From Paracoccaceae bacterium (GTDB taxonomy: Bacteria; Pseudomonadota; Alphaproteobacteria; Rhodobacterales; Rhodobacteraceae): a stretch of DNA of 34,310 bases. Positions 1 through 9,088 of the stretch are shown piece by piece. The first letter of the stretch is position 1. Every line of letters begins with the position of its first letter. The stretch covers positions 1 to 34,310 of the forward strand of contig JASBSV010000047.1 of assembly GCA_030148745.1 (NCBI GenBank). Reading direction: 5' to 3'. The position numbers and the translations under genes are program-made. Below the pieces are notes generated by a model. The model worked only from the letters and a program-made list of their open reading frames with translations. It ran no database searches and was not told where the DNA came from.

Positions 1-1374
1 AGGCGCGCTGCGCGCCGCGCCGGCCAGCGCGATCGCGGCCATCGCATCGCCGATCCCCGACAGCGGCAGGATGCCGGCGCCGGTCAGATCGCGTGCGATG
101 CCCTCGGGCATGTTTTCGGGAAGCGTGGCAAGCGCGGCGAAACGCGTGCCGGTTAGCCGGGCGGCATCCTTGATCGCCTGAACGGTAATGCGCCAGTCGT
201 CCAGATCGCACAGGTCGATGCGCGGAAAATCCAGAACGATCACGCTCAGGTCGATGCCGGGGCCGGTCATGGCGGCAAAGGCCCGGGCCATTGCGTCGCG
301 GTCGCGCCAGATGAATGTGTGATAATCGAGCGGATTGGCAAGCGTGACAAGCGGGCCCAGAAGCGCCGAGAGCGTGGCGCGCTGTTCCTGGCCCAGCGGG
401 GCAAAGCGCAGGCCGGCAGCCGCCGCGGCATCGGCGATCAGGCTGGCCTCGCCGCCCGAGCAGCTGAGTGAGGCGATGGTGGCGCCCTCAGGGCGGGGCG
501 GCAGGCGGCCGAACAGATGCAAAAGTTTCAGCGTTTCAAGAAATTCGGTCAGGGAATGGGCGCGCAGGATATCGAGCCGCGCCAAGAGCGCCCCGGCGCC
601 CGCATCGCTTCCGGCCAGAGAGGCGGTATGCGACACTGCGGCGCTGCGCGCCTCCTGCGAGGCGCCGACCTTTAGCGCGACAATCGGTTTGTCCAGATCG
701 CGCGCCAGCGCCGCCAGCGCCTCAAAGGCGCGCAGATCGCCAAAGCCTTCGATATGCAGGCCAAGGGCGGTGACACGCGGATCGCGCAAAACCTGCGCGG
801 CTATGGCGGCGATCCCCTGTTGTGCCTGATTACCGGCGGTCACCACATAGGCCATCGGCAGTCCGCGTTGCTGCATCGTCAGGTTGATTGCGACATTCGA
901 CGATTGGGTCAGGATCGCGACCCCGCTTTCAACGGCCTCGCCGCCATGCTGATCGGGCCAGAGCGCAACCCGGTCGAGGTAGTTCAGAATGCCGTAGCAA
1001 TTGGGCCCAAGGATCGCCAGATCGCCGGCCGCCGCAAGCAGTTGCCGGTTCAGATCGTCATCCCCGCTTTCGCCAAAGCCCGAGGCGAAACAGACCGCCC
1101 CGCCGGCACCGGCTTCCGACAGCTCACCTATCACCGCGATGGTGGCATCGCGGTTGACGCCGACAAAGGCGGCATCGGGCGCGGCGGGCAGATCGGCAAT
1201 GCGCGCCACGGTTTTGACGCCGGCCAGTTCGCCCCGGTGCGGGTGCACCGCCCAGATCTGCCCCGAAAAACCGATCTTCCGGCATTGCTCCAGCACCGCC
1301 TCGCACCATGCGCCGCCGCCGATCACGGCGATGGATGCGGGCCGCAGAAGCCGCTCAAGATGGCTGCGCGGCAT
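1..1374 (-). CDS. ADP/NDP-forming acyl-CoA synthetase, 3' end outside window
   Basis: The frame is open on the minus strand from ATG at 1374 to the window edge (458 codons), so the C-terminus is missing. The N-terminus carries a Rossmann-type CoA-binding domain (VIGGG at residues 17-21), followed by GPNCYG at 123-128 and TQSSN near 155, which belong to the succinyl-CoA ligase-like region. The motif NPLDYH lies near residue 345. This order is that of the acetate-CoA ligase (ADP-forming) / NDP-forming acyl-CoA synthetase family, which makes an acyl-CoA from a free acid through a phosphohistidine; full proteins are usually near 700 residues, with an ATP-grasp part that would lie beyond the edge. 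It starts 5 bp after the stop of the upstream acyl-CoA dehydrogenase gene, so the two are probably co-transcribed and act on the same acyl group. The acid substrate cannot be read from the sequence. Confidence 0.88.
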   Translation of the reverse strand, partial: MPRSHLERLLRPASIAVIGGGAWCEAVLEQCRKIGFSGQIWAVHPHRGELAGVKTVARIADLPAAPDAAFVGVNRDATIAVIGELSEAGAGGAVCFASGFGESGDDDLNRQLLAAAGDLAILGPNCYGILNYLDRVALWPDQHGGEAVESGVAILTQSSNVAINLTMQQRGLPMAYVVTAGNQAQQGIAAIAAQVLRDPRVTALGLHIEGFGDLRAFEALAALARDLDKPIVALKVGASQEARSAAVSHTASLAGSDAGAGALLARLDILRAHSLTEFLETLKLLHLFGRLPPRPEGATIASLSCSGGEASLIADAAAAAGLRFAPLGQEQRATLSALLGPLVTLANPLDYHTFIWRDRDAMARAFAAMTGPGIDLSVIVLDFPRIDLCDLDDWRITVQAIKDAARLTGTRFAALATLPENMPEGIARDLTGAGILPLSGIGDAMAAIALAGAARSAP

Positions 1375-1379
1375 TGGCG

Positions 1380-2540
1380 TCAGGCCCCCAGCGGGCGCAA
1401 AAGGTCGCGGCTGATGATATGGCGCTGAATTTCCGATGTTCCGTCCCAGATCCGCTCGACCCGGGCGTCGCGCCAGAACCGTTCAACCGGGAAATCATCC
1501 ATCAGGCCCATGCCGCCGAAAATCTGCAGCGTCCGGTCGGTCACCCGCGCCAGCATTTCCGAGGCATAAAGCTTGGCCGATGCGATCTCGCGGTTGGCCT
1601 CAAGCCCGCGGTCCAGACGCGCCGCCGCCGCCAGCGTCAGCCAGTCGGCCGCGTCAATCTCGGTGATCATATCGGCGATCTGAAACGACACGCCCTGAAA
1701 CCGGCCGATTTCCTGCCCGAACTGGCGCCGCTCGGCGGCATAGTTCAGCGCCAGATCGAAACAGCGCCGCGCGCGCCCCACACACATCGCCGCGACCGTG
1801 ATGCGCGTGGCATAAAGCCAGTCGTTCATCACCGCAAAACCGCCGTCGACCTCGCCCAGGACCTGCGCATCAGGCAGGCGACAATCGTCGAACTCAAGGA
1901 TCATGTTGTGATAGCCCCGGTGGCTGACCGAGCGATACCCCTCGCGGATCGTAAAGCCGGGCGTGCCGCAGTCGACCAGAAAGGTGGTGATCCGTTTTTT
2001 GGGCCCTTTGGGCGTTTCATCCTCGCCGGTGGCGACAAAGACGATGATGAAATCAGCGTGTTCGGCGCCCGAGATGAAATGTTTGCTGCCGCTTAGCACC
2101 CAATCGCCGCCCTCGCGCCGGGCGCTGCATTTCATGCCCCGCACATCCGATCCTGCGTCAGGTTCGGTCATTGCCAGTGCGTCCATTTTCTCGCCGCGCA
2201 CGGCAGGCAAAAGATAACGCTCGATCTGATCGCCCTGACAGGCCATCAGGATGTTTTGCGGGCGGCCAAAGAAATGCGTCAGCGCCATTGATCCGCGTCC
2301 CAACTCGCGCTCGACCAGTGCGAAATCCAGATGGCTCAGCCCCGCGCCGCCGACGCTTTGGGGAAAGTTGCAGGCATAAAACCCAAGTTCGATGGTTTTG
2401 GATTTGATCGCCTGCGCCAGCGCTGCAGGCACGGCGCCGGATCGCTCGACTGCGGCCTCATGCGGATAAATCTCACGCTCGACAAAGGACCGAACCGTTG
2501 CCACGATCATCTCTTGCTCGTCTGTCAGGCTGAAATCCAC
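1380..2540 (-). CDS. acyl-CoA dehydrogenase
   Basis: This 386-residue protein has the usual length and plan of a flavin acyl-CoA dehydrogenase: an N-terminal helical domain starting MDFSLTDEQ, a middle beta domain (TEPDAGSD near residue 125) and a C-terminal helical domain with RRQFGQ and QIFGGMGL. It should oxidise an acyl-CoA to the 2-enoyl-CoA and pass electrons to ETF. The position that holds the catalytic Glu in medium-chain enzymes (motif YEGTSQIQ) reads WDGTSEIQ here, so the base would be Asp366. The alternative Glu site of isovaleryl- and long-chain enzymes is Thr (ATRITV), as in MCAD. The start is GTG at 2540 behind a strong AGGGGGG ribosome-binding site. The acyl-CoA synthetase follows 5 bp downstream, suggesting a short activation-oxidation pathway. 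The chain-length class is not determined. Confidence 0.93.
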   Translation of the reverse strand: MDFSLTDEQEMIVATVRSFVEREIYPHEAAVERSGAVPAALAQAIKSKTIELGFYACNFPQSVGGAGLSHLDFALVERELGRGSMALTHFFGRPQNILMACQGDQIERYLLPAVRGEKMDALAMTEPDAGSDVRGMKCSARREGGDWVLSGSKHFISGAEHADFIIVFVATGEDETPKGPKKRITTFLVDCGTPGFTIREGYRSVSHRGYHNMILEFDDCRLPDAQVLGEVDGGFAVMNDWLYATRITVAAMCVGRARRCFDLALNYAAERRQFGQEIGRFQGVSFQIADMITEIDAADWLTLAAAARLDRGLEANREIASAKLYASEMLARVTDRTLQIFGGMGLMDDFPVERFWRDARVERIWDGTSEIQRHIISRDLLRPLGA

Positions 2541-2600
2541 TGGCGCCCCCCCCTTTTGCTGCCCATCCTTGCGCGGCTAGGGGCGGGGTCCATCCCCTAA

Positions 2601-2617
2601 GCGACATCGCTTGTCGC
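2601..2617. other. small inverted repeat between truA and the acyl-CoA dehydrogenase gene
   Basis: GCGACA and TGTCGC are separated by five bases (2607-2611) in the 112-bp gap between truA and the next minus-strand gene. It could be a weak terminator for truA or an operator. There is no T-run on either strand, so I cannot assign a role. Confidence 0.25.
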
Positions 2618-2652
2618 AATCGGTCCGCGTTACCGCGCGCAGGCGGCGGGGC

Positions 2653-3423
2653 TCAAATGGCGAAGGGATCGCTTGGGTATTCCACCCCGGCAAGGTAAAG
2701 CCCGTCCGGCGGGGCCACCGGGCCACAGGCCGCACGATCGCGCGCCTCCAGCGCCGCGCCGACATCCTGCGGCGTCCAGCGGCCCGCGCCGGCACGTTCC
2801 AGTGTTCCGACAAAACTGCGCACCTGATTGTGCAGAAAGCTTCTGGCCCGGACATGAAAGCGAAACTCGCGCCCGCCCTGCGGCAGATCCAGCACCTCGA
2901 TCCGCAACTCATCAAGGGTTTTGACCGGCGATGCTGCCTGACATTCGGCTGAACGAAAGGTCGTGAAATCATGCCGGCCAACCAGCATATCTGCTCCCGC
3001 CTGCATCGCCGCCGCATCCAGCGGATGAGCCACCCGCCATGCAAGGCCGGCCTGAAAGGTCAGCGGCGCGCGGCGGCTGATCAACCGGTAAAGATAGCGC
3101 CGCTCGAGCGCCGAGAACCGGGCGTGAAAATCCTCGTCCACCCGGGCGGCGGCGACGATGGCCACCGGCAGCGGCTTGAGGTGGAAATTAAGCGCCTCGG
3201 ACAGGCGGAAAGGCGACCAGTCCTTTGCCAGATCGACATGCGCCACCTGCGCCATGGCGTGAACCCCGGCATCGGTGCGCCCGGCAGCTGCGATGCTTTC
3301 GACCGGCTCCAGCTTATTGAGCGCAGCCTCGACCGCGCCCTGCACGGTGGCAAGCTCCTTTTGCCTCTGCCAGCCGGCAAAGGGCCTTCCGTGATATTCG
3401 ATCTTCAGGGCATAACGCGGCAT
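2653..3423 (-). CDS. truA: tRNA pseudouridine(38-40) synthase TruA
   Basis: TruA converts uridines 38-40 of the tRNA anticodon stem-loop to pseudouridine. The 256-residue length fits the family. The N-terminal [14 protein letters not shown] segment and the motif GRTDAGVHA are diagnostic; Asp51 in that motif is the expected catalytic nucleophile. The C-terminal half has the paired motif [14 protein letters not shown]. The start is ATG at 3423, giving the usual short lead-in [10 protein letters not shown]. It is divergent from ycjX, with about 100 bp between them, and is separated by 112 bp from the acyl-CoA dehydrogenase gene downstream, so co-transcription with that gene is possible but not clear. 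Confidence 0.97.
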   Translation of the reverse strand: MPRYALKIEYHGRPFAGWQRQKELATVQGAVEAALNKLEPVESIAAAGRTDAGVHAMAQVAHVDLAKDWSPFRLSEALNFHLKPLPVAIVAAARVDEDFHARFSALERRYLYRLISRRAPLTFQAGLAWRVAHPLDAAAMQAGADMLVGRHDFTTFRSAECQAASPVKTLDELRIEVLDLPQGGREFRFHVRARSFLHNQVRSFVGTLERAGAGRWTPQDVGAALEARDRAACGPVAPPDGLYLAGVEYPSDPFAI

Positions 3424-3490
3424 GGACCCTGCCTAACCAAAGGCGGGCAAAGGAACAATCCCCGGCGCAAAGCTCTGGCGAAATGCGCCT

Positions 3491-3506
3491 CTCACGCTTA
3501 AGTGAG
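3491..3506. other. inverted repeat in the ycjX leader
   Basis: CTCAC, six bases, GTGAG lies 21 bp upstream of the ycjX start in the truA-ycjX divergent gap. It is a possible operator or leader hairpin. The stem is only five base pairs, or seven with one wobble, so chance is a realistic explanation. Confidence 0.25.
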
Positions 3507-3527
3507 GGTGTATCGAATGGAGAGAGC

Positions 3528-4946
3528 ATGGTTCTGGGCAATCTGGCCGATGGGATGACACGCGGCGTCGAAAATCTGGGTGACCGGATTTCCGGCGCAT
3601 TTTTCGAACCGGTGATCCGACTTGGCGTCACCGGCCTGTCGCGCGCCGGCAAGACGGTGTTCATCACCTCGCTGGTGGCCAATCTGATCGACCGCGGGCG
3701 GATGCCGCAACTGATTGCCGCTTCATCGGGGGCGATCCGCGCCGCCTATCTTCAGCCTCAGCCTGACGATACCGTGCCGCGCTTTGCCTACGAGACGCAT
3801 CTGGCCGCCCTCGGCGGACCCAGCCCGCACTGGCCCGAAAGTACCCGCGCGGTGTCGCAGTTGCGCCTGTCGCTGCGGGTTCAGCCTTCGGGGCTGATGG
3901 GCGCGCTTTCGGGGCCGCGCACGGTGCATGTCGATATCGTCGATTACCCCGGTGAATGGCTTCTGGATCTGGCGCTGCTGGACAAAAGCTTTGCCAATTG
4001 GTCGGCTGAAACCCTTGCGCGGGCGCGGTCCCGCCAGTCCGGCGCGGCCTTTCTGGCGCTGCTCGATCAGGCCGATGTCACCGCCCGCCATGACGAGCCG
4101 CGCGCGCAGGCACTGGCCGGGGCCTTCGGCGCCTATCTGCAAAGCGCGCGTGATGCGGGCGCCGCCGATCTGACGCCGGGCCGGTTTCTGCTGCCCGGTG
4201 AACTCGCCGGCTCGCCGGTATTGACTTTCGCGCCTCTGCCCGACCCCGGCCGCGCGCCGCGCGGATCGCTCTGGCGCGAGATGGAGCGCCGGTTCGAGGC
4301 TTATAAATCGCGTGTCGTCAAACCCTTCTTTCGCGATCATTTCTCGCGCATCGACCGGCAGGTGGTTCTGGTCGATGTTCTGGGAGCGATCCACAAGGGG
4401 CCCGAAACGCTGAATGAAACGCGGCAGGCCATGGCGGAAATTCTGGGCGCCTTCCGGCCGGGGCGAAACGCCTTTCTGTCCTCGCTTTTTCTGGGCCGGC
4501 GGGTCGAAAAGATCCTGTTCGCTGCCACCAAGGCCGACCATCTGCACCACAGCCAGCACCCGCGACTGACCGCGATTGTCGAGGCGCTGGTCAAAGAGGC
4601 CAAGGCGCGCGCCGATTTTGCCGGCGCCAATACCGGCGCCATGGCCATTGCCGCGCTCAGGGCCACCGTCGAAGACCGGATCGAGCATCAGGGCCGCACA
4701 CTTGACGTGGTGCGCGGAAAACTCGCCGACACCGGTAAGGAGGCGGCGCTTTATCCCGGCGATCTGCCCGAAGACCCCGCCCAGCTTCTCAGCCCGGCGC
4801 GGCAGGGGCACACCGAATGGCTGCAGCAGGATTACCGCATCATGCGTTTTGCGCCCGCCGCGATGCAGCTGAAACCGGGCGACGGGCCGCCGCATATCCG
4901 GCTTGATAAAGCCGCCGAATTTCTGCTGGGGGATCGCCTGACATGA
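3528..4946 (+). CDS. ycjX: YcjX-family (DUF463) stress-associated P-loop protein
   Basis: The product is 472 residues from ATG 3528. I chose this start over an in-frame upstream one at 3483 because GGAG lies five bases before it and because the homologous N-terminus begins near here. A P-loop GLSRAGKT is at residues 36-43, followed by the DYPGEW segment that replaces a normal G3 motif in this family. YcjX proteins are GTPase-like; in Escherichia coli ycjX and ycjF lie beside the phage-shock genes and respond to envelope stress. The stop overlaps the ycjF start in an ATGA, so the two are translationally coupled, as in other proteobacteria. The cellular role here is inferred only from the family. 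Confidence 0.92.
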   Translation: MVLGNLADGMTRGVENLGDRISGAFFEPVIRLGVTGLSRAGKTVFITSLVANLIDRGRMPQLIAASSGAIRAAYLQPQPDDTVPRFAYETHLAALGGPSPHWPESTRAVSQLRLSLRVQPSGLMGALSGPRTVHVDIVDYPGEWLLDLALLDKSFANWSAETLARARSRQSGAAFLALLDQADVTARHDEPRAQALAGAFGAYLQSARDAGAADLTPGRFLLPGELAGSPVLTFAPLPDPGRAPRGSLWREMERRFEAYKSRVVKPFFRDHFSRIDRQVVLVDVLGAIHKGPETLNETRQAMAEILGAFRPGRNAFLSSLFLGRRVEKILFAATKADHLHHSQHPRLTAIVEALVKEAKARADFAGANTGAMAIAALRATVEDRIEHQGRTLDVVRGKLADTGKEAALYPGDLPEDPAQLLSPARQGHTEWLQQDYRIMRFAPAAMQLKPGDGPPHIRLDKAAEFLLGDRLT

Positions 4947-5968
4947 CAAACCCGCCCAACAATGCGCCCGGCAAGAAATCCGCCCCCAAACCGGTGCTGA
5001 TAGAGCTTGAGGGCACGGCGCCGGCCTCGCCCGCCGATGCCCCGCCCGTGCCAGATGATCAGCCGATCCTGACCGAGGGCCGCGCGATGCAGCGGCTGGC
5101 GCGGTTGACCGCGCGGCGCAGCTCGTTTCTGGGGCGCTGGTTCTGGCGTATCGGCGGGGCACTTTTGGGCTTTGTGATCTCGCTTATGGCGTGGGATTTC
5201 GTCACCGGGCTTTTGGCGCGCAACAGCTATCTGGGTGGCGCGGCGCTGATCCTGACGGGGCTATTTGCGCTGGTGCTTCTGGCGCTGGCAATCCGCGAAT
5301 GGGCGGCCATTGCGCGGCTGGGACGGATCGACGGCCTGCGCCGCGCCGCGCAAAGGGCGCTTGTCGCCGCCGATCTGGGGCAGGCGCGCAGCGTCACCGA
5401 TCGGCTTGCCGCGCTATATGCCGGCCGGGATGAGCTTGGCCTTGCACGCGAAAAGCTTGAGGACGGCCGCGCCGATATCCTCGACGCCGACGCCCTGCTG
5501 GAATTTGCCGAAACGCAGCTTCTGGCGCCGCTCGACGCCTCGGCCCGGCTTGAGGTTGAGGCCGCCGCGCGGCAGGTCGCCACCGTCACCGCCATTGTGC
5601 CGCTGGCGCTGGCCGATGTGGTCGCAGCGCTTAGCGCGAACCTCAGGATGATCCGCCGCATTGCCGAAATCTACGGCGGTCGGGCGGGGCTGATCGGCTC
5701 GTGGCGGCTGGCGCGCACGGTGATGACGCATCTTGTGGCAACCGGCGCGGTCTCGGTCGGCGATGATCTGATCGGCTCGGTCGCAGGTGGCGGCATCCTG
5801 TCGAAACTCTCGCGCCGCTTTGGCGAGGGGCTGATAAACGGCGCGCTGACCGCCCGCGTCGGTGTCGCCGCGATAGAGGTCTGCCGCCCGCTGGCGTTCC
5901 GGGCCCGGCCGCGGCCTTCGGTCTCCTCTCTGGTCAAACGGGCGCTGACGGGGCTTTTCCCCGGCTGA
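4943..5968 (+). CDS. ycjF: YcjF-family (UPF0283 / DUF697) inner-membrane protein
   Basis: This 341-residue protein follows ycjX with a 4-bp ATGA overlap. Its first 50 or so residues are Pro/Ala-rich and probably cytoplasmic. Two closely spaced hydrophobic helices follow (roughly residues 66-84 and 90-111). The C-terminal half is an Ala/Leu-rich domain containing the GLIGSWRLARTVMTHL and GVAAIEVCRPLAF segments typical of the UPF0283/DUF697 family. It is an integral inner-membrane partner of YcjX; the biochemical function of the pair is not established. It is followed by a 201-bp gap before ileS. Confidence 0.9.
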   Translation: MTNPPNNAPGKKSAPKPVLIELEGTAPASPADAPPVPDDQPILTEGRAMQRLARLTARRSSFLGRWFWRIGGALLGFVISLMAWDFVTGLLARNSYLGGAALILTGLFALVLLALAIREWAAIARLGRIDGLRRAAQRALVAADLGQARSVTDRLAALYAGRDELGLAREKLEDGRADILDADALLEFAETQLLAPLDASARLEVEAAARQVATVTAIVPLALADVVAALSANLRMIRRIAEIYGGRAGLIGSWRLARTVMTHLVATGAVSVGDDLIGSVAGGGILSKLSRRFGEGLINGALTARVGVAAIEVCRPLAFRARPRPSVSSLVKRALTGLFPG

Positions 5969-6032
5969 TACGCCGCATAAGACGTGGTTTTGAGCGCTTT
6001 ACGCCCCCCCGCTGCACGCCTATAACGCCGCC

Positions 6033-6060
6033 ATGACACGCAAAGCTGCGATCATTATAC
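6033..6060 (+). promoter_or_regulatory. possible ileS promoter
   Basis: ATGACA at 6033-6038 and TTATAC at 6055-6060 are separated by 16 bp in the AT-richest part of the ycjF-ileS gap. The match to a housekeeping sigma-70 promoter is moderate and rests on sequence inspection alone. Confidence 0.3.
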
Positions 6061-6169
6061 GAATTATATCCCCGGCGCTCTGAACATATCCGAGCTGCCG
6101 GGAAAAAGGCGTCTGACCCGTCGCGCCGCCCCACCCTGATTGAAATACTCCGATATTGGACCGCCAAAC

Positions 6170-9088
6170 ATGTGCGCCGACACGCCCTCAGACAAACCCG
6201 ACTACAAAGACACGCTGAACCTTCCCGTCACCGATTTTCCCATGCGCGCGGGCCTGCCCAAGCGCGAGCCTGAGTGGCTGGCCAAATGGGAAAAGATCGG
6301 CGTCTACGACCGCCTGCGCGAAAAGACCGGGCGCCAGCCCTTTACCCTGCATGACGGCCCGCCCTATGCCAACGGCCATCTGCATATCGGTCACGCGCTG
6401 AACAAGACAATCAAGGATATGATCGTGCGCAGCCATCAGATGATGGGGCGCGATGCGCGCTATATCCCCGGCTGGGATTGTCACGGCCTTCCCATCGAAT
6501 GGAAGATCGAAGAGCAATACCGCAAGAAGGGCCGCAACAAGGATGAGGTGCCGATCAACGATTTTCGCGCCGAATGCCGCAAATTCGCCGAAGGCTGGAT
6601 CGATATCCAGCGCGAGGAATTCAAACGCCTTGGCATCACCGGCAACTGGGCCGATCCCTATATCACCATGGATTTCCACGCCGAACGGGTGATCGCCGAG
6701 GAATTCATGAAATTCCTGATGAACGGCACGCTTTATCAAGGCTCCAAACCCGTCATGTGGTCGCCCGTCGAAAAGACCGCCCTGGCCGAGGCCGAGGTTG
6801 AATACCACGACAAGGAAAGCCCGACGATCTGGGTGAAGTTCAAGGTCGCCGGCACCGGCGACAAAACGCTCGATGGCGCTTATGTCGTGATCTGGACAAC
6901 AACGCCATGGACGATCCCCTCCAACAAGGCCGTAGTGTATGGCGAGGGTATTTCCTATGGCCTTTACGAGGTGACAGGCCGGCCCGAAGAATGCTGGGTC
7001 ACGATTGGCGATCGCTATCTTGTCGCCGATGATCTTGCCGCCGATGTCTTTGCCCGCGCGCGCCTTGACGACACCATGTATCGCCGCCTTTGCGATATCA
7101 CGCCCGATGATCTGGCCAAGATCAAACTGACCCACCCGCTGGCCGGGGCAGAGGGCGCAGGCGGCGAATGGGATGATCTGCGCGATTTCCGCGCCGCCCC
7201 CTTTGTCACCGATGACGAAGGCACAGGTTTCGTCCACTGCGCCCCCTCGCACGGGATGGAGGAGTATGAGCTTTACCGCGATCTGGGCATGCTGGATCAG
7301 GTCATCACCTATAACGTGATGGATGATGGCAAGTTTCGCGACGATCTGCCGTTCTTCGGCGGCCATTACATCCTGAACCGCAAGGGCGGTGAGGGTACGG
7401 CAAACAAGGCGGTGATCGACAAACTGGTCGAGGTCGGCGGCCTTCTGGCGCGCGGCAAGATCAAACACTCCTATCCGCATTCATGGCGCTCCAAGGCGCC
7501 GGTGATCTATCGCAACACGCCCCAGTGGTTTGCCGCCATCGACAAACCGGTGGGCGACGGGCAGGACCAGTTCGGCAAGACGATCCGCGAGCGCGCCCTG
7601 ACTGAGATCGACAACGTCAAATGGACCCCTGCAAAGGGCCGCAACCGGCTTTATTCGATGATCGAGGCGCGCCCCGACTGGGTGCTTTCGCGTCAGCGCG
7701 CATGGGGCGTGCCGCTGACCTGTTTCACCAAGGTCGGCGCCCTGCCGACCGATGATGATTTCCTTCTGCGCAACCCGCAGGTCAATCAGCGTATTGTCGA
7801 GGCGTTCGAGGTCGATGGCGCCGATGTCTGGTACGCCGATGGCGCCAAGGAACGCTTTTTGTCCGGCATCGTCGATCCGGCCGAATACGATCAGGTCTTT
7901 GACATCCTCGATGTCTGGTTCGACAGCGGCTCGACCCACGCCTTTGTTCTGCGCGACCGCCCCGACGGAACGGAAGACGGCATCGCCGATGTCTATATGG
8001 AAGGCACCGACCAGCACCGCGGCTGGTTCCACTCTTCGCTGTTGCAATCTGTGGGCACCACGGGCCGCGCGCCTTACCGCAATGTCGTCACCCATGGTTT
8101 TACCCTCGATGAAAAGGGCATGAAGATGTCCAAATCCTTGGGCAACACCATCGTTCCCGAGCAGATCGTCAAACAATATGGGGCCGATATTCTTCGGCTC
8201 TGGGTGGCGCAGGCCGATTATACCTCTGATCAGCGGATCGGCCCCGAGATCCTGAAAGGTACCGCTGACAGCTATCGCAGGCTGCGCAACACGATGCGCT
8301 TCATGCTGGGCTCGCTGGCTGATTTTTCTGATGCTGATCGCGTCGCGCCCGCCGATATGCCCGAGCTTGAGCGCTGGGTGCTGCACCGTCTGGCGCAGCT
8401 CGACCTTCAGGTGCGCGAAGGCTATCAAAGCTTCGATTTCCAGTCGGTGTTTCAGGCGATTTTTACCTTTGCGACGGTCGATCTGTCCTCCTTCTATTTC
8501 GACATCCGCAAGGACGCGCTTTACTGTGACGGTGACAGCCTGCGCCGCCGCGCCGCGCGCACGGTTCTGGACATCCTGTTTTTCCGGCTGACCGCATGGC
8601 TGGCACCGATCCTGGTCTTTACCATGGAAGAGGTCTGGCTCGAGCGTTTTCCGGGCGAGGACAGCTCGATCCACCTGCAGGATTTTCCCGATACCCCGGC
8701 CGACTGGCGCGACGACGCGCTGGCCGCGAAATGGGCCGAGGTGCGTCGCGTGCGCCGGGCGGTTACCGCCGCGCTGGAAATCCAGCGCCGCGACAAGACT
8801 ATCGGCGCCAGTCTCGAGGCGGCGCCGGTCGTCCATCTTGGCGATCCGGCGGTGACCGAGGCGCTGCGCTCGGTCGATTTTGCAGATATCTGCATCACCT
8901 CGGACATCAGCCTGACCAACGATCCCGCCCCGGCCGAGGCGTTCCGCCTGCCCGAGGTTGAGGGCGTGGGTGTGGTGTTCGAGCCCGCCGAGGGCCGCAA
9001 ATGCGAGCGCTGCTGGAAGATCCTGCCCGATGTGGGCAGCCATGATCACGCCGGTGTCTGCGCCCGCTGCGACGAAGCACTCGGCTGA
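6170..9088 (+). CDS. ileS: isoleucyl-tRNA synthetase
   Basis: IleS charges tRNA-Ile with isoleucine in the cytoplasm and edits valine. From ATG 6170 it has 972 residues. The class I signature HIGH is at residues 72-75 within PYANGHLHIGH, and KMSKS is at 652-656. The C-terminal zinc finger has Cys945, Cys948, Cys964 and Cys967. An in-frame TTG at 6140 exists, but the ATG gives the N-terminus MCADTP known from Rhodobacterales relatives. Its stop shares one base with the ATG of ogt (TGATG), so ogt is probably read from the same message. The zinc-finger form and length fit the ordinary bacterial IleS, not the eukaryotic-like, mupirocin-resistant type. Confidence 0.98.
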   Translation: MCADTPSDKPDYKDTLNLPVTDFPMRAGLPKREPEWLAKWEKIGVYDRLREKTGRQPFTLHDGPPYANGHLHIGHALNKTIKDMIVRSHQMMGRDARYIPGWDCHGLPIEWKIEEQYRKKGRNKDEVPINDFRAECRKFAEGWIDIQREEFKRLGITGNWADPYITMDFHAERVIAEEFMKFLMNGTLYQGSKPVMWSPVEKTALAEAEVEYHDKESPTIWVKFKVAGTGDKTLDGAYVVIWTTTPWTIPSNKAVVYGEGISYGLYEVTGRPEECWVTIGDRYLVADDLAADVFARARLDDTMYRRLCDITPDDLAKIKLTHPLAGAEGAGGEWDDLRDFRAAPFVTDDEGTGFVHCAPSHGMEEYELYRDLGMLDQVITYNVMDDGKFRDDLPFFGGHYILNRKGGEGTANKAVIDKLVEVGGLLARGKIKHSYPHSWRSKAPVIYRNTPQWFAAIDKPVGDGQDQFGKTIRERALTEIDNVKWTPAKGRNRLYSMIEARPDWVLSRQRAWGVPLTCFTKVGALPTDDDFLLRNPQVNQRIVEAFEVDGADVWYADGAKERFLSGIVDPAEYDQVFDILDVWFDSGSTHAFVLRDRPDGTEDGIADVYMEGTDQHRGWFHSSLLQSVGTTGRAPYRNVVTHGFTLDEKGMKMSKSLGNTIVPEQIVKQYGADILRLWVAQADYTSDQRIGPEILKGTADSYRRLRNTMRFMLGSLADFSDADRVAPADMPELERWVLHRLAQLDLQVREGYQSFDFQSVFQAIFTFATVDLSSFYFDIRKDALYCDGDSLRRRAARTVLDILFFRLTAWLAPILVFTMEEVWLERFPGEDSSIHLQDFPDTPADWRDDALAAKWAEVRRVRRAVTAALEIQRRDKTIGASLEAAPVVHLGDPAVTEALRSVDFADICITSDISLTNDPAPAEAFRLPEVEGVGVVFEPAEGRKCERCWKILPDVGSHDHAGVCARCDEALG

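Noticed and set aside
335-1428. Plus-strand open frames at the left edge
   Set aside because: The minus strand codes for a clear acyl-CoA synthetase throughout; these are shadows.
3452-3476. GGAAC as part of an EcfG general-stress promoter before ycjX
   Set aside because: The expected GTT-type -10 is missing at 16-17 bp spacing.
3723-5162. Antisense open frame of 479 codons opposite ycjX
   Set aside because: Low-complexity Arg/Ala/Gly-rich translation without a motif; ycjX-ycjF is well supported on the plus strand.
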